A stretch of 64,000 nt of DNA, taken from Aureibaculum flavum. Lineage in GTDB: Bacteria; Bacteroidota; Bacteroidia; Flavobacteriales; Flavobacteriaceae. The DNA is taken from contig NZ_JAEHFJ010000006.1 in assembly GCF_016406085.1 (NCBI RefSeq), forward strand, positions 1 through 64,000, written 5' to 3'. The position numbers were made by a program, and so were the translations under genes. This document shows, piece by piece, positions 1 through 8,139 of this stretch. Below the pieces are notes generated by a model, which was not told the DNA's origin, did no database searches, and worked only from the letters and a program-made list of their open reading frames with translations. How positions within the stretch are numbered: the stretch's first letter is position 1; the number at the start of each line of letters is the position of its first letter.

Positions 1-171
1 AATCGTATTTTGAGCCTAGAATAATAGTGTGTAAATTTAATGAAGAAATTGTTTGTTTTTTAGCTCAGTTCTTTGTTGTATGCAGGTGCTTATATGTAAC
101 AGTTAGTTTATTCCTCAACAAATCTAACCTTTTTGTTTTCTTATAAACCTTTAAAATATTAAGGTATGCGA

Positions 172-813
172 TTATATCACATAAGAGTTATACTTCTTTT
201 CATAAGCTATTGTGGTAGAAGGTCCATGACCGGTATAAACAATAGTAGCATCGGGCTTAATTAATAATTTCTTTTTAATACCATCTACTAAAATCTTTAA
301 GTTGCCATATGGTACTTCTGTATGACCAATATCCCCCTTGAAAAGAACATCTCCACCAATCATAAAATCTTGCTGTTCACAGTAAAGGACTATACTTCCT
401 GGTGAATGACCTGGTACATGAATAATCTCAAACCTAGACGTTCCTAAGGGTAGCGTATCTCCTTCTTTGACATAATTGGTTAATGGAGATACGGGTTCCA
501 TATGAAGATTAAACCAGCCAGCCATTTCTGGAACTCTTGGCATTAGTAAATTAGCTTCTTTATGACCTATTAAAGGAACTTTCCATTGCTTTAATACAAA
601 GTTAACGCCTGCTACGTGGTCAAAATGTGCATGTGTCAGCACGATTTTAGTAACCTTTAATTGCTCTTTTTCTATAAAAGAAACTAGTATTTGTTCTTCT
701 TCTGTATTCCAACAACCTGGATCTATAAGAATGCAATCTTTTGTTTCAGAGTCCCAAAGCACATATGTATTTACTTGAACGGGGTTGAATGGGAAAACTT
801 GAACATGAATCAT
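172..813 (-). CDS. MBL-fold metallo-hydrolase (glyoxalase II-like)
   Basis: A cytosolic metallo-beta-lactamase-fold hydrolase of 213 aa, the usual size for short glyoxalase II-like proteins. The metal-binding motif THAHFDH is at residues 60-66 (His61, His63, Asp65, His66); later metal ligands are seen in VPGHSPGS and in TGHGPST near the C-terminus. There is no signal peptide. The family hydrolyses thioesters such as S-lactoylglutathione, but also other substrates, so the exact reaction is not known. The start codon overlaps the stop of the upstream alpha/beta hydrolase by 4 bp (ATGA), so the two are translationally coupled. It is the last gene of a minus-strand cluster that also holds FrnE-like and CMD proteins. 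Confidence 0.88.
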   Translation of the reverse strand: MIHVQVFPFNPVQVNTYVLWDSETKDCILIDPGCWNTEEEQILVSFIEKEQLKVTKIVLTHAHFDHVAGVNFVLKQWKVPLIGHKEANLLMPRVPEMAGWFNLHMEPVSPLTNYVKEGDTLPLGTSRFEIIHVPGHSPGSIVLYCEQQDFMIGGDVLFKGDIGHTEVPYGNLKILVDGIKKKLLIKPDATIVYTGHGPSTTIAYEKKYNSYVI

Positions 814-1775
814 TGCTTTATATATTTATCATAGAATTCGCCAAACGAATCGTACGTAAATTTTACCGCATCTTTAGAAATTTGAGCATTAGGAACGTAA
901 GCATCAAAACCGTGATATGCACCTTTATATAATTTGAACTTCACATCAATATTCTCCTGTTTCAAAGCATCAATGTAAGCAATTGTTTCATCCTTAAATG
1001 GTTCCATATCACCCACAAATGAGATGGTTGGAGGGAAGTTGGTGTAATCTTTATTTCTTGCTGCCGCTGCGTAAGCAGGAACTTCTTCATTATTAGCTTT
1101 AATATTTTTCAAATAAGAATCCCAACCTTTTTTATTTGATTTTGTATTCCAAACAGGAACCGATGTCATCTCTTTAGCCGAATTAGTATTCTGAAGGTCA
1201 TCTATCATTGGATAAAAAGGCATTTGAAAAGCAATGTTAAAATCACCTGTATCTCTTGCTTTTATAGTAACAGCTGCTGTTAATCCACCACCACCACTAT
1301 GACCAGCTACCATAAAATTATCATCATAAATGCCGAGTTCTTCAGCATTTTCTTTTGCCCACAACAAGGTGTCATAACAATCATTAAAAGCAGCAGGATA
1401 AGGAGTGTCTAAAGCTTTTCTATAAGCGGGAGCGATAACTATACATGGTCTTTTTTCAATAAATTGTTTAATAATATCAAGATTCGGCATCATTTCTGGA
1501 CTTCCTAAAATATAACCTCCACCATGTATATATTGTAATAGAGGTAATCTCCCTTTAACATTTAGAGGTTTAAAAATGCGTACTCTAATATCAGGACCAC
1601 CATTCTTACTTGGAATAAAACGTTCTTCATTATGTAGTCCTTTTATTTTTTTTCCATTAAACATACGAGCTGAGAAATTCATCATCTTAATACCCCAATT
1701 TCTACTTGCCAAATAAGTAAAGGATTTTAATGGCGTGTACATAGACTGAAGTCCTTTGTCTATTTGGTTTTTCAT
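810..1775 (-). CDS. Alpha/beta hydrolase, HSL-like esterase
   Basis: A 321-aa esterase/lipase of the hormone-sensitive-lipase-like family. The oxyanion-hole motif HGGG is at residues 84-87 and the nucleophile elbow GHSGGG puts the catalytic Ser at 160; DMEPFKDE and YHGFDAY near the C-terminus supply the expected Asp and His. No signal peptide, so it acts in the cytosol. Substrates of such enzymes are short acyl esters; nothing here narrows that further. It lies 14 bp after the FrnE-like gene and overlaps the following MBL gene by 4 bp, consistent with one transcript. Confidence 0.87.
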   Translation of the reverse strand: MKNQIDKGLQSMYTPLKSFTYLASRNWGIKMMNFSARMFNGKKIKGLHNEERFIPSKNGGPDIRVRIFKPLNVKGRLPLLQYIHGGGYILGSPEMMPNLDIIKQFIEKRPCIVIAPAYRKALDTPYPAAFNDCYDTLLWAKENAEELGIYDDNFMVAGHSGGGGLTAAVTIKARDTGDFNIAFQMPFYPMIDDLQNTNSAKEMTSVPVWNTKSNKKGWDSYLKNIKANNEEVPAYAAAARNKDYTNFPPTISFVGDMEPFKDETIAYIDALKQENIDVKFKLYKGAYHGFDAYVPNAQISKDAVKFTYDSFGEFYDKYIKQ

Positions 1776-1789
1776 AATTTTTCTATATT

Positions 1790-2434
1790 TTAATTTGCTA
1801 AAACCTCGGCTAACACTTGCTTATAACTTGCAACAGATTGTGCTCCACCAACAGGTTCTGAGTCATTGAAAAACATGGTTGGTACACCTGATACTCCTTG
1901 GTTTTTCCAATATTGTAATTGTTGTTCAACGTGCTTACGAGCTTCTGTATCATCTAATTTTTTAATCCCTTCATCAGCGTTCAGTCCAACAGCCAGTAAT
2001 TCCTTATATAGAACATCTTTGTCAGATATATCCTTTCGTTCGCTAAAAAAAGATGCTACTAAACGCGAATTTAATTCGGTCTGTAAACCATAACCTTTGG
2101 CATAGTCTAGTAAAATATGTGCATTTTTTGTATTCACCACTTTCATGCCATCAAAAAGATCAAATTTAAAGCCTTCAGCCTCAGCCATAGCAGCTAAGCG
2201 TAATTTATGTACATCTGTTTCCTCATTGCTTGCTCCATATTTTTGCGACCTGTATAGATATTGATCTATGCCTTCTGCAGGCAAACCTGGGTTTAATTCA
2301 AAAGGTTCCCATATGATTTCTACTTTATCTTGTAATTCCATTTCGGTAATGGCTTGCTGAAGTCTTTTGTATCCAATAAGACACCAAGGACAAACCACAT
2401 CTGAAACGATGTTTATTTTTATCTTATCTGACAT
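1790..2434 (-). CDS. FrnE-like DsbA-family oxidoreductase
   Basis: A cytosolic DsbA-family thiol-disulfide oxidoreductase of 214 aa, with the CPWC active site at Cys15-Cys18 and the cis-Pro loop GVPTMFF near residue 186. The start was set at MSDKIK because the frame opens 15 codons further upstream inside the end of the preceding gene, and this start leaves a normal 16-bp gap. It is a close paralogue of the gene at 20197-20844 (both carry SDVVCPWC, IGYKRL, PFELNP and FFSERKD). FrnE proteins of this subfamily act as oxidoreductases or isomerases on small or unfolded substrates. It follows an AhpD-like CMD gene, the same pairing as in the second cluster. Confidence 0.88.
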   Translation of the reverse strand: MSDKIKINIVSDVVCPWCLIGYKRLQQAITEMELQDKVEIIWEPFELNPGLPAEGIDQYLYRSQKYGASNEETDVHKLRLAAMAEAEGFKFDLFDGMKVVNTKNAHILLDYAKGYGLQTELNSRLVASFFSERKDISDKDVLYKELLAVGLNADEGIKKLDDTEARKHVEQQLQYWKNQGVSGVPTMFFNDSEPVGGAQSVASYKQVLAEVLAN

Positions 2435-2450
2435 TTTTTCTAGTTTAAAA

Positions 2451-3023
2451 TTAGTTTTTAGTCCAAGCTCTGCTTTCAAATGCTTTGTCTACTGGGATAT
2501 CAAAGATGTGATTTGTGTAGTTACTCATTGTTTTAACAGCTGCCCCTGTAACAACACCAAGAATATGACTTTTTGTATAGCCTACATTCAAAAAGTTTTC
2601 AATATCTAATTCTGAAGGATAGCCTCGTTTCTCTATCATTATTTTAGAAAATAAACTTAATGCCTTCAATTTCTCATCAGGAATTTCTGTATTATTTCGT
2701 ATTGCATCAGTTACTTCTTTAGGGACTTTTGACATACGGTCTGCAATAACACTATGTGCAGCCATACAGTATTCACATCCATTTTCATAATTCATAGATA
2801 AAAATATAACTTCCTGTTCTTGTGGAGTAAAACCTGCATTTTTTCTAAACGAATCATAAGCGTAGGTGTAGGCATCAAGTAACGCATCGTTATTTGCCAT
2901 GGTGCCATACATATTGGCAATCATTCCAGCTCTTTTTTTAGAGGTTTCTAAAATGGAGCTTGATAACGTGTTTGCAGTTTCTATTGTTTTCGGTGCTAAG
3001 CTTACTTTCTTTATTGTATTCAT
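2451..3023 (-). CDS. Carboxymuconolactone decarboxylase (AhpD-like) protein
   Basis: A 190-aa CMD-family protein. The motif around CEYCMAAH places Cys83, Cys86 and His90 in the CxxCxxxH arrangement of AhpD-type peroxidase cores, where two redox cysteines handle hydroperoxides or disulfides. The start chosen is MNTIKK; the frame extends 20 codons upstream into the promoter area, where the -7-like element and an operator-like repeat lie. First gene of the 172-3023 cluster, divergent from the HxlR regulator at 3339. Peroxidase-type activity is inferred from the motif, not from a tested homologue. Confidence 0.85.
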   Translation of the reverse strand: MNTIKKVSLAPKTIETANTLSSSILETSKKRAGMIANMYGTMANNDALLDAYTYAYDSFRKNAGFTPQEQEVIFLSMNYENGCEYCMAAHSVIADRMSKVPKEVTDAIRNNTEIPDEKLKALSLFSKIMIEKRGYPSELDIENFLNVGYTKSHILGVVTGAAVKTMSNYTNHIFDIPVDKAFESRAWTKN

Positions 3024-3072
3024 AATTTCTATTTTTTTCTTCAGGGATGAAGTTTTAGTTTCTAATATGATG

Positions 3073-3140
3073 CAAGTATACAAAAGATACTACTGTTGTA
3101 CAATACGTTACGTTTAGGTTAGCAAGTATACAAAAGGATA
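3073..3140 (-). promoter_or_regulatory. Candidate promoter with two GTATAC direct repeats
   Basis: On the minus strand TTG (3103-3101), a 20-nt spacer and TATACTTG (3080-3073) match the Bacteroidota promoter TTG-N19/20-TAnnTTTG with one mismatch, about 50 bp from the CMD start. The -7 element is part of a repeat, gcaagtatacaaaagata at 3072-3088, which recurs at 3122-3140. Each copy contains the palindrome GTATAC. Two copies 50 bp apart between a regulator and its divergent target suggest operators for the HxlR protein (inference). Confidence 0.5.
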
Positions 3141-3338
3141 GTGTTGTTGATGTGAAGACTTTAGCGTTAAAAAAAAATAAACTTTTTTCAAGAAAAAATT
3201 AGTGACTTGTAAATTATAGCGATTAATGGATTTTAAGTTACCTTTGTAGTCTTAGTATATATTAGGTACTTATGTAAATCAGTTAGTTATGATTAGTAAA
3301 TCTTAGTTTTTATAAAAGTTAAATAGAAATTTAGTAGT

Positions 3339-3728
3339 ATGAATGACAAAAGAATGCAAGAGATGTTGGCTAATTTGGATGTAGAAAATCCATCAGAAGT
3401 ATGTCCTATTAAAGATGTATTAGCTGCAATGTTGGATAAATGGACAATGATGATAGTATTAGTTCTTGGAAAACACAAAGTGCTCCGTTTTGCTGATGTA
3501 AAAAGAAGTGTGGTAGGCATATCTCCTAAAATGCTGACTAAATCGTTGCGAACTCTAGAAAGAGATGGTCATGTATTAAGAACTGTTTATCCAGAAGTAC
3601 CTATTAGGGTAGAGTATAACTTAACTGATCAAGGCTATATATTTTTGAAAAAATTAGTCGATCTAGCTGATTGGATAGTACCTCACGTACCTACCATTGT
3701 AAAAAACAGAGAAGAATTTATTAAATAA
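3339..3728 (+). CDS. HxlR-family transcriptional regulator
   Basis: A 129-aa winged-helix regulator of the HxlR/YodB/HypR family: KDVLAAMLDKWTMMIVLVL, ADVKRSVVGISPKMLTKSLR (recognition helix) and the wing region ending RVEYNLTDQGY. Cys22 in EVCPIKDVL sits where HypR- and YodB-type regulators carry their conserved redox-sensing Cys, so thiol-based sensing of oxidants or electrophiles is likely but inferred. It is divergent from the CMD-FrnE-hydrolase-MBL cluster and probably controls it. TACCTTTG at 3239-3246 is a possible -7 element, without a well-spaced TTG. Confidence 0.9.
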   Translation: MNDKRMQEMLANLDVENPSEVCPIKDVLAAMLDKWTMMIVLVLGKHKVLRFADVKRSVVGISPKMLTKSLRTLERDGHVLRTVYPEVPIRVEYNLTDQGYIFLKKLVDLADWIVPHVPTIVKNREEFIK

Positions 3729-3905
3729 ACTGTAGAGGAATTAGAAATTCGGGAGAATTAAATAATGCTAATTTGTATTGGTCAAACCTGCTCTTTTACA
3801 AATTTTATTTCAAGTTGATAGTTCTATCATTTTAAAATTTGCTAGTGAAGGCTTTATTCATTTAACAATCCGATTATTTGACAGATGTTCCTCCACACTT
3901 GCATA

Positions 3906-4036
3906 CAACGTTGTTGTATATGGTTTGTTGCGTGTTTCAAGCAACTAATTTAGTAAATAATTACCGACCAAGAAAGTCCGCGAGGACTTTCGTAAGTAAG
4001 CGAGAAGCCAGCAATAAATTATATACGGTGTTAGCG
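3906..4036. repeat. Long attC-like hairpin, 3' side of WG-repeat gene
   Basis: About 130 nt that fold on themselves: GTATATGGTTTGTTGC (3916-3931) faces GCAATAAATTATATAC (4011-4026), pairing along its length with G-T wobbles. Inside lies a perfect 8-bp stem, GAAAGTCC (3972-3979), GCGA, GGACTTTC (3984-3991). The outer edge carries GTTAGCGGTA (4030-4039), repeated in inverse orientation beyond the gene start at 5082-5091. This architecture resembles integron attC sites, although the R-box sequence differs from GTTRRRY. The remainder of the 3729-4042 gap shows no gene. Confidence 0.5.
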
Positions 4037-4042
4037 GTAGTT

Positions 4043-4936
4043 TTAAATTCGTATTTGCTTTGTCTTTCCATTTTTGGTTACAATGGCAACTCCTTCTTCA
4101 AATTTCATAGTATCGTATTCACAAGGAATTATTGTTTTTCCATCTAGATTCATCAAACCACGTTTATTGCCTTTTAAGGTTAGTACGTAATTATTTTCAA
4201 CTTCAAACATATCGTATTCACAAGGAATTATTGTTTTTCCATCTAGATTCATCAAACCACGTTTATTACCTTTTAAGGTTAGTACGTAATTATTTTCAAC
4301 TTCAAACATATCATATTCACAAGGAATTATTGTTTTTCCATCTAGATTCATCAAACCACGTTTATTGCCTTTTAGGGTTAGTACGTAATTATTTTCAACT
4401 TCAAACATATCATATTCACAAGGAATTATTGTTTCTCCATCTAGATTCATCAAACCGTGTTTGTTATTTTTTGTAACAAATACAAAATTTCCTTCGACTT
4501 TAAATTCATCAAATTCCTTAGAAAAATTAATTTTTTTGTTTTGACTTTCTAATATTACTTCCTCTTGTTTATTAGGTGATTTAGATTGTGCTTCAGTACT
4601 AAATATGTTTATGCCTATAAAAGTTAAAATAAAAAGAGAAGCAGATAAAATTGAAATTTTTTTCATTGTGTTTGTTTTTAAATTAAAGATGTCTTTTAAA
4701 TACCATAGAACAGTATGGTTTTTAAAATCTGAATTTTGAATTGAGTTTTCAAAAAAATCAACTTCTAAGAATTCAGAAATAATTTTGATGGTAGAGCTTC
4801 TTGGTTTAACAGTACCAGATTCAATTCTTTGAATTGTACGTATTGTTATGTTGCATTTTTCTGCAACTTCAGCTTGCGTTAATCCTTTTGCTTTTCTTAT
4901 TCTAATTAATTTTTTTCCGAAATCTAGTCTATCCAT
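4043..4936 (-). CDS. XRE HTH-TM-WG-repeat protein
   Basis: A 297-aa protein with three parts. Residues 5-60 are an XRE/Cro helix-turn-helix (GLTQAEVAEKCNITIRTIQR). Residues 94-112 form one hydrophobic segment. From about 130 on there are WG-like repeats (GLMNLDGKTIIPCEYD), four of them nearly identical at protein and DNA level in 99-bp steps (4121, 4220, 4319, 4418). The topology suggests a cytosolic DNA-binding head and an extracytoplasmic repeat domain, i.e. a membrane-bound one-component regulator (inference). Met91 followed by KKISILSASLFIL looks like the start of an export signal, so the gene may be a fusion of a regulator and an exported repeat protein. It stands alone between two hairpin repeats and has no operon partner. 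Confidence 0.75.
   Translation of the reverse strand: MDRLDFGKKLIRIRKAKGLTQAEVAEKCNITIRTIQRIESGTVKPRSSTIKIISEFLEVDFFENSIQNSDFKNHTVLWYLKDIFNLKTNTMKKISILSASLFILTFIGINIFSTEAQSKSPNKQEEVILESQNKKINFSKEFDEFKVEGNFVFVTKNNKHGLMNLDGETIIPCEYDMFEVENNYVLTLKGNKRGLMNLDGKTIIPCEYDMFEVENNYVLTLKGNKRGLMNLDGKTIIPCEYDMFEVENNYVLTLKGNKRGLMNLDGKTIIPCEYDTMKFEEGVAIVTKNGKTKQIRI
4116..4515 (-). repeat. Four 99-bp in-frame tandem repeats
   Basis: Four consecutive 99-bp units (33 codons) within the WG-repeat gene differ at only a few positions; the marker acaaggaatt recurs at 4121, 4220, 4319 and 4418. The near identity at third codon positions indicates recent unequal duplication, and copy number may vary between strains without breaking the frame. 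Confidence 0.9.
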
Positions 4937-5082
4937 TCAAATTGAAATTTTAAGTAAAATTATCTCTAATCGTAAAACTTGCCAAAAATTTGAGGTGTTT
5001 TATATACGACATTTACGCGACATTTGGTTTTTTGTGTTATTTAATCATGACTTTTGATGTAAAAACGATGTTCATTCTAATT

Positions 5083-5239
5083 ACCGCTAACAATTGTATA
5101 AACGCAATTGCCCTTCTTTTTTATTTATCCTATAAATGTAATTATTTTTTTTAGCATAATGCTACAACCTATATTATTATTGAACTTCTTACATTGTTTA
5201 AATAGTATTAGCCGTTTTTAACGGTTAAGCAACGGCTAA
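5083..5239. repeat. Second attC-like hairpin and adjacent inverted repeat
   Basis: ACCGCTAAC (5083-5091) begins an arm whose partner, ending GTATTAGC at 5205-5212, can pair with it over about 20 nt with mismatches, giving a hairpin of about 130 nt like the one at 3906-4036. A second, perfect inverted repeat follows: TTAGCCGTT (5208-5216) and AACGGCTAA (5231-5239). Nothing else is visible between the WG-repeat gene start and the terminator at 5253. Confidence 0.4.
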
Positions 5240-5252
5240 ATTTTAGTAAATA

Positions 5253-5287
5253 AAAACCCAAATAAAGCCAAGCTTTATTTGGGTTTT
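5253..5287 (-). terminator. Perfect 16-bp stem terminator
   Basis: AAAACCCAAATAAAGC (5253-5268), loop CAA, GCTTTATTTGGGTTTT (5272-5287). The stem ends in T runs on both strands and lies 33 bp after the proline dehydrogenase stop, so it should end that transcript. Confidence 0.85.
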
Positions 5288-5320
5288 AAAAATTGTAAAT
5301 TTTTATAATATAATTGTCAC

Positions 5321-6496
5321 TTACAAACGTCCTTGTTTTTTACGTCGGGTACGTTCTTTTTTAAGTAAGCTTAGTTCTCTACTGGTTTGTCCGGCTACAG
5401 AAGTATTTTCTTCTGCCCTACGTATTAAATAAGGCATCACATCTCTAACGGCTCCATACGGCATGTATTTAGAAACATTATAGCCTTCTTTTGCTAAATT
5501 GTAAGTTATATGGTCACTCATACCATACAATTGACCAAACCAAATGGTATCGTTATCTTTTGTTAGCCCTTTTTTTACTGCCAGCTCCATTGCTTTTAAG
5601 GTGCTTAATTCATTATGCGTACCTGCATATAAAGACAAACCTTGACCGGTAAGCATATATTCAATGGCCGCATCATAGTTTTCGTCAGTGGTTGCTTTAT
5701 CTTTACAAATGGGCGAAGGATAGCCTTTTTCTTTTGCTCTTTCACGCTCTTTTTCCATATACGCTCCTCGCACCAATTTCATTCCTATTTTATAGCCTTT
5801 GGCTTCCGCTTTTTGATGTAAGTTCTTTAAATACTCTAAACGATCCCATCTGTACATTTGTAGCGTACTGAAAACAATCGCTTTCTCCGTATTATATTTC
5901 TCCATCATGCTTTCAATTAAATCGTCAGCTGCATCTTGCATCCAACTTTCTTCAGCATCAATTAATAAACATACATCTTTGTCATAAGCAGCTTTACATG
6001 CGGTATCAAAACGTTTTACTACTCTGCCCCAATCTCCTTGTTTTTCTTCAGTTAAGGTCTCTCCAGCGGTTACCTTTTCATACAAATTGAATCTTCCAAA
6101 TCCTGAGGGTTTAAATACAGCGAACGGAATACTCCCTTTTTCTTTTGCAAAATTTATATTTTGTAAGGTCTTCTCTAATGCCAAATCAAACTGGTTTTCT
6201 GCCTCCTTACCTTCAACGGAATAATCTAACACAGAATGTACATGGTATTCGTACATTTTTTCTATGTTGTCTAAACAATCCTTCTCATCTACACCGCCAC
6301 AAAAATGATCAAAAACAGAAGCTCTAATCAATTGTTCTACTGGTAAATGGGCTTTTAATGCAAAATTGGTGATGGCTGTGCCAATTCTAACCAACGGTTC
6401 ACTTTTTATCATCTTAAATAAAAAGTAAGCTCGTTCTAACTCGGCATCTGATTTTAAAGCAAATGCCGTTTTTGTATCTTCAAATATTGTACTCAT
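5321..6496 (-). CDS. Proline dehydrogenase (monofunctional)
   Basis: A 391-aa FAD-dependent proline dehydrogenase, which oxidises proline to pyrroline-5-carboxylate. It has the TIM-barrel core: FAVFKPSGFGR, DAEESWMQ, GMKLVRGAYMEKERERA and the signature YLIRRAEENTSVAGQ, whose Arg pair binds the substrate carboxylate. The length fits single-domain flavobacterial enzymes, with no P5C dehydrogenase domain attached; that second step must be encoded elsewhere. It stands alone, divergent from aroB, and ends at a strong terminator. Confidence 0.94.
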   Translation of the reverse strand: MSTIFEDTKTAFALKSDAELERAYFLFKMIKSEPLVRIGTAITNFALKAHLPVEQLIRASVFDHFCGGVDEKDCLDNIEKMYEYHVHSVLDYSVEGKEAENQFDLALEKTLQNINFAKEKGSIPFAVFKPSGFGRFNLYEKVTAGETLTEEKQGDWGRVVKRFDTACKAAYDKDVCLLIDAEESWMQDAADDLIESMMEKYNTEKAIVFSTLQMYRWDRLEYLKNLHQKAEAKGYKIGMKLVRGAYMEKERERAKEKGYPSPICKDKATTDENYDAAIEYMLTGQGLSLYAGTHNELSTLKAMELAVKKGLTKDNDTIWFGQLYGMSDHITYNLAKEGYNVSKYMPYGAVRDVMPYLIRRAEENTSVAGQTSRELSLLKKERTRRKKQGRL

Positions 6497-6856
6497 TCGG
6501 TTGATTTATGTATACAAATATAATAAGAAGATTGTTCTCTTCATTCACAGATTTCAATTTATCTCTCGCTTTAAAAAACGCCCATTTTTAGACTGTTTTT
6601 TTACATTTTTTTCTAGAAGTGATCCATTTTCCCATTCGAAAAAGTTACTAATGGGCTCCAAAAAAGACTTATTTTCGCATTAATACCAAAAGTTGAAACC
6701 AATTCACTTATTTTTCGATAAATTCGCAAATATTTTTTATTTCATATGACACAAGCATGTTAAAAATGATATGACGCAGTGGCATAATTATTTGCGAACA
6801 GTCCCAATTGCGAAACGTAGGGCTAGGATTCGTTAAAAACCAATACAAATCAACTC
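6497..6856. promoter_or_regulatory. Divergent intergenic region with 10-bp inverted repeat
   Basis: This 360-bp gap between proline dehydrogenase and aroB has no gene. It holds a perfect inverted repeat, TTCGCAAATA (6723-6732) and TATTTGCGAA (6789-6798), enclosing the direct repeat ATATGAC at 6744-6750 and 6769-6775. The spacing of about 56 bp is too wide for a simple terminator, so paired operator sites are possible. Confidence 0.4.
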
Positions 6857-7924
6857 ATGAAGCCAATTATTTCTGCCAGTTATTCTATTTATTTTAATGA
6901 CGATGCGTATCAAAATTTAAACGATTATATCTCTAAAAATGAGATTAGTAAAGTTTATATTCTTACAGATAATAACTCGCACAAGTTTTGTTTACCAAAG
7001 TTTAAAACGAAAATTCCGAATAGTGTTACTATCCAAACCATTACTATAAAAGATGGTGAAATCAATAAAAATATTAACACCTGTGTTCATGTTTGGAAAA
7101 AATTAACTGAACTAGAGGCAGACCGTAAAAGTTTAATTATAAACATTGGTGGCGGTATGGTTACTGACCTTGGCGGATTTGTAGCGTCTACCTTTAAACG
7201 TGGAATTAAATTTATAAACATACCTACTACCCTTCTCAGTATGGTTGATGCTTCTGTTGGAAGTAAAACGGGCGTAGATTTAGACAATTTAAAAAATTTA
7301 GTAGGGCTGTTTTCTAATCCGGAAATGGTTTTAATTGACAGTACGTTTTTAGAGACCTTACCTGAACGAGAATTAAAATCTGGTGTGGCTGAAGTTATCA
7401 AATATGGTTTAACTTTTGACGCCGATTTATTAGCCACCATAAAACAAGATAAATGGAAAGAGGTTGCTGCTTTAAACAACATCATCTATCAATCTATTGA
7501 AATAAAAAATAAGGTAGTTTTAGAAGATTTTAAAGAAACAGGATTACGTAAAGTGCTTAACTTCGGACATACCGTGGGCCATGCTATTGAATCTTATTAT
7601 TTAGACCATAAAGACTTAGACCGCTTATTACATGGAGAAGCCATTGCCATTGGAATGATTGTTGAAGCTTATATTTCTAAACAACAGTGTGGTTTTCCTG
7701 AAGCGGAACTAGATGCTCTTAAGCAATATGTACTTAAAACCTATGGAAAAACAACGATTTCAAAAGAACACATACCTGCTATTTTAGAATTGATGAAGCA
7801 TGATAAAAAAAATATAAAAGGAACGGTTCGTTATATTTTATTAAAAAATATTGGCGAATTTGTTATTGATGCTGAGTCAAGTAATGAAATGGTTGTGGAA
7901 GGTTTAGCGTATTATGAACGCTAG
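6857..7924 (+). CDS. aroB: 3-dehydroquinate synthase
   Basis: Second enzyme of the shikimate pathway, converting DAHP to 3-dehydroquinate with NAD+ and a divalent metal. At 355 aa it has the family's usual length. Visible signatures are GGGMVTDLGGFVASTFKRGI (NAD-binding), PTTLLSMVDASVGSKTGVD, NFGHTVGHAIE and LHGEAIAIGM, which supply the metal-binding Glu and His residues. Transcribed alone, divergent from proline dehydrogenase. Confidence 0.96.
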   Translation: MKPIISASYSIYFNDDAYQNLNDYISKNEISKVYILTDNNSHKFCLPKFKTKIPNSVTIQTITIKDGEINKNINTCVHVWKKLTELEADRKSLIINIGGGMVTDLGGFVASTFKRGIKFINIPTTLLSMVDASVGSKTGVDLDNLKNLVGLFSNPEMVLIDSTFLETLPERELKSGVAEVIKYGLTFDADLLATIKQDKWKEVAALNNIIYQSIEIKNKVVLEDFKETGLRKVLNFGHTVGHAIESYYLDHKDLDRLLHGEAIAIGMIVEAYISKQQCGFPEAELDALKQYVLKTYGKTTISKEHIPAILELMKHDKKNIKGTVRYILLKNIGEFVIDAESSNEMVVEGLAYYER

Positions 7925-7945
7925 AGGGTTTTAGAGTAGCTAGAA

Positions 7946-7994
7946 TAGAGAATAGAGAATAGAGAATAGAGAATAGAGAATAGAGAATAGAGAA
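7946..7994. repeat. Seven perfect TAGAGAA tandem repeats
   Basis: Seven exact copies of the heptamer TAGAGAA run from 7946 to 7994, starting 22 bp after aroB. Such heptamer arrays are prone to slippage. It lies outside any reading frame, so an effect could only be on spacing or transcript stability. Confidence 0.95.
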
Positions 7995-8017
7995 AATCGA
8001 TATTGTAATCGTATACA

Positions 8018-8085
8018 TGAGATTGCCACAGGTGTTTTAAGAAGTTATTTAAGAATAGACTTTATCGAATGCCTCGCAATGACAA
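8018..8085. repeat. Dispersed REP-like palindrome
   Basis: TGAGATTGCCAC (from 8019) and CTCGCAATGACA (8073-8084) form the ends of an interspersed palindrome type (GAGATTGCC...CTCGCAATGAC) that I recall from intergenic regions of many bacteria. The middle is longer and less symmetric than in the compact form. Confidence 0.5.
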
Positions 8086-8139
8086 TTACACCAATAACTT
8101 CAATACATAACTATTGATAAAAATTAAAATAACATAACG

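Noticed and set aside
1-171. A gene fragment at the left edge
   Set aside because: No frame, repeat or RNA signature could be recognised in this AT-rich stretch.
4132-4476. Plus-strand 114-aa open frame opposite the WG repeats
   Set aside because: It is a shadow of the repeat units on the opposite strand and has no initiation context.
4116-4515. Regular 99-bp repeats as a CRISPR array
   Set aside because: Repeats are contiguous, in frame and translate to WG-like motifs; no spacers and no cas genes.
7946-7994. Heptamer array as part of a coding gene or phase-variable switch
   Set aside because: No reading frame or promoter element spans it.
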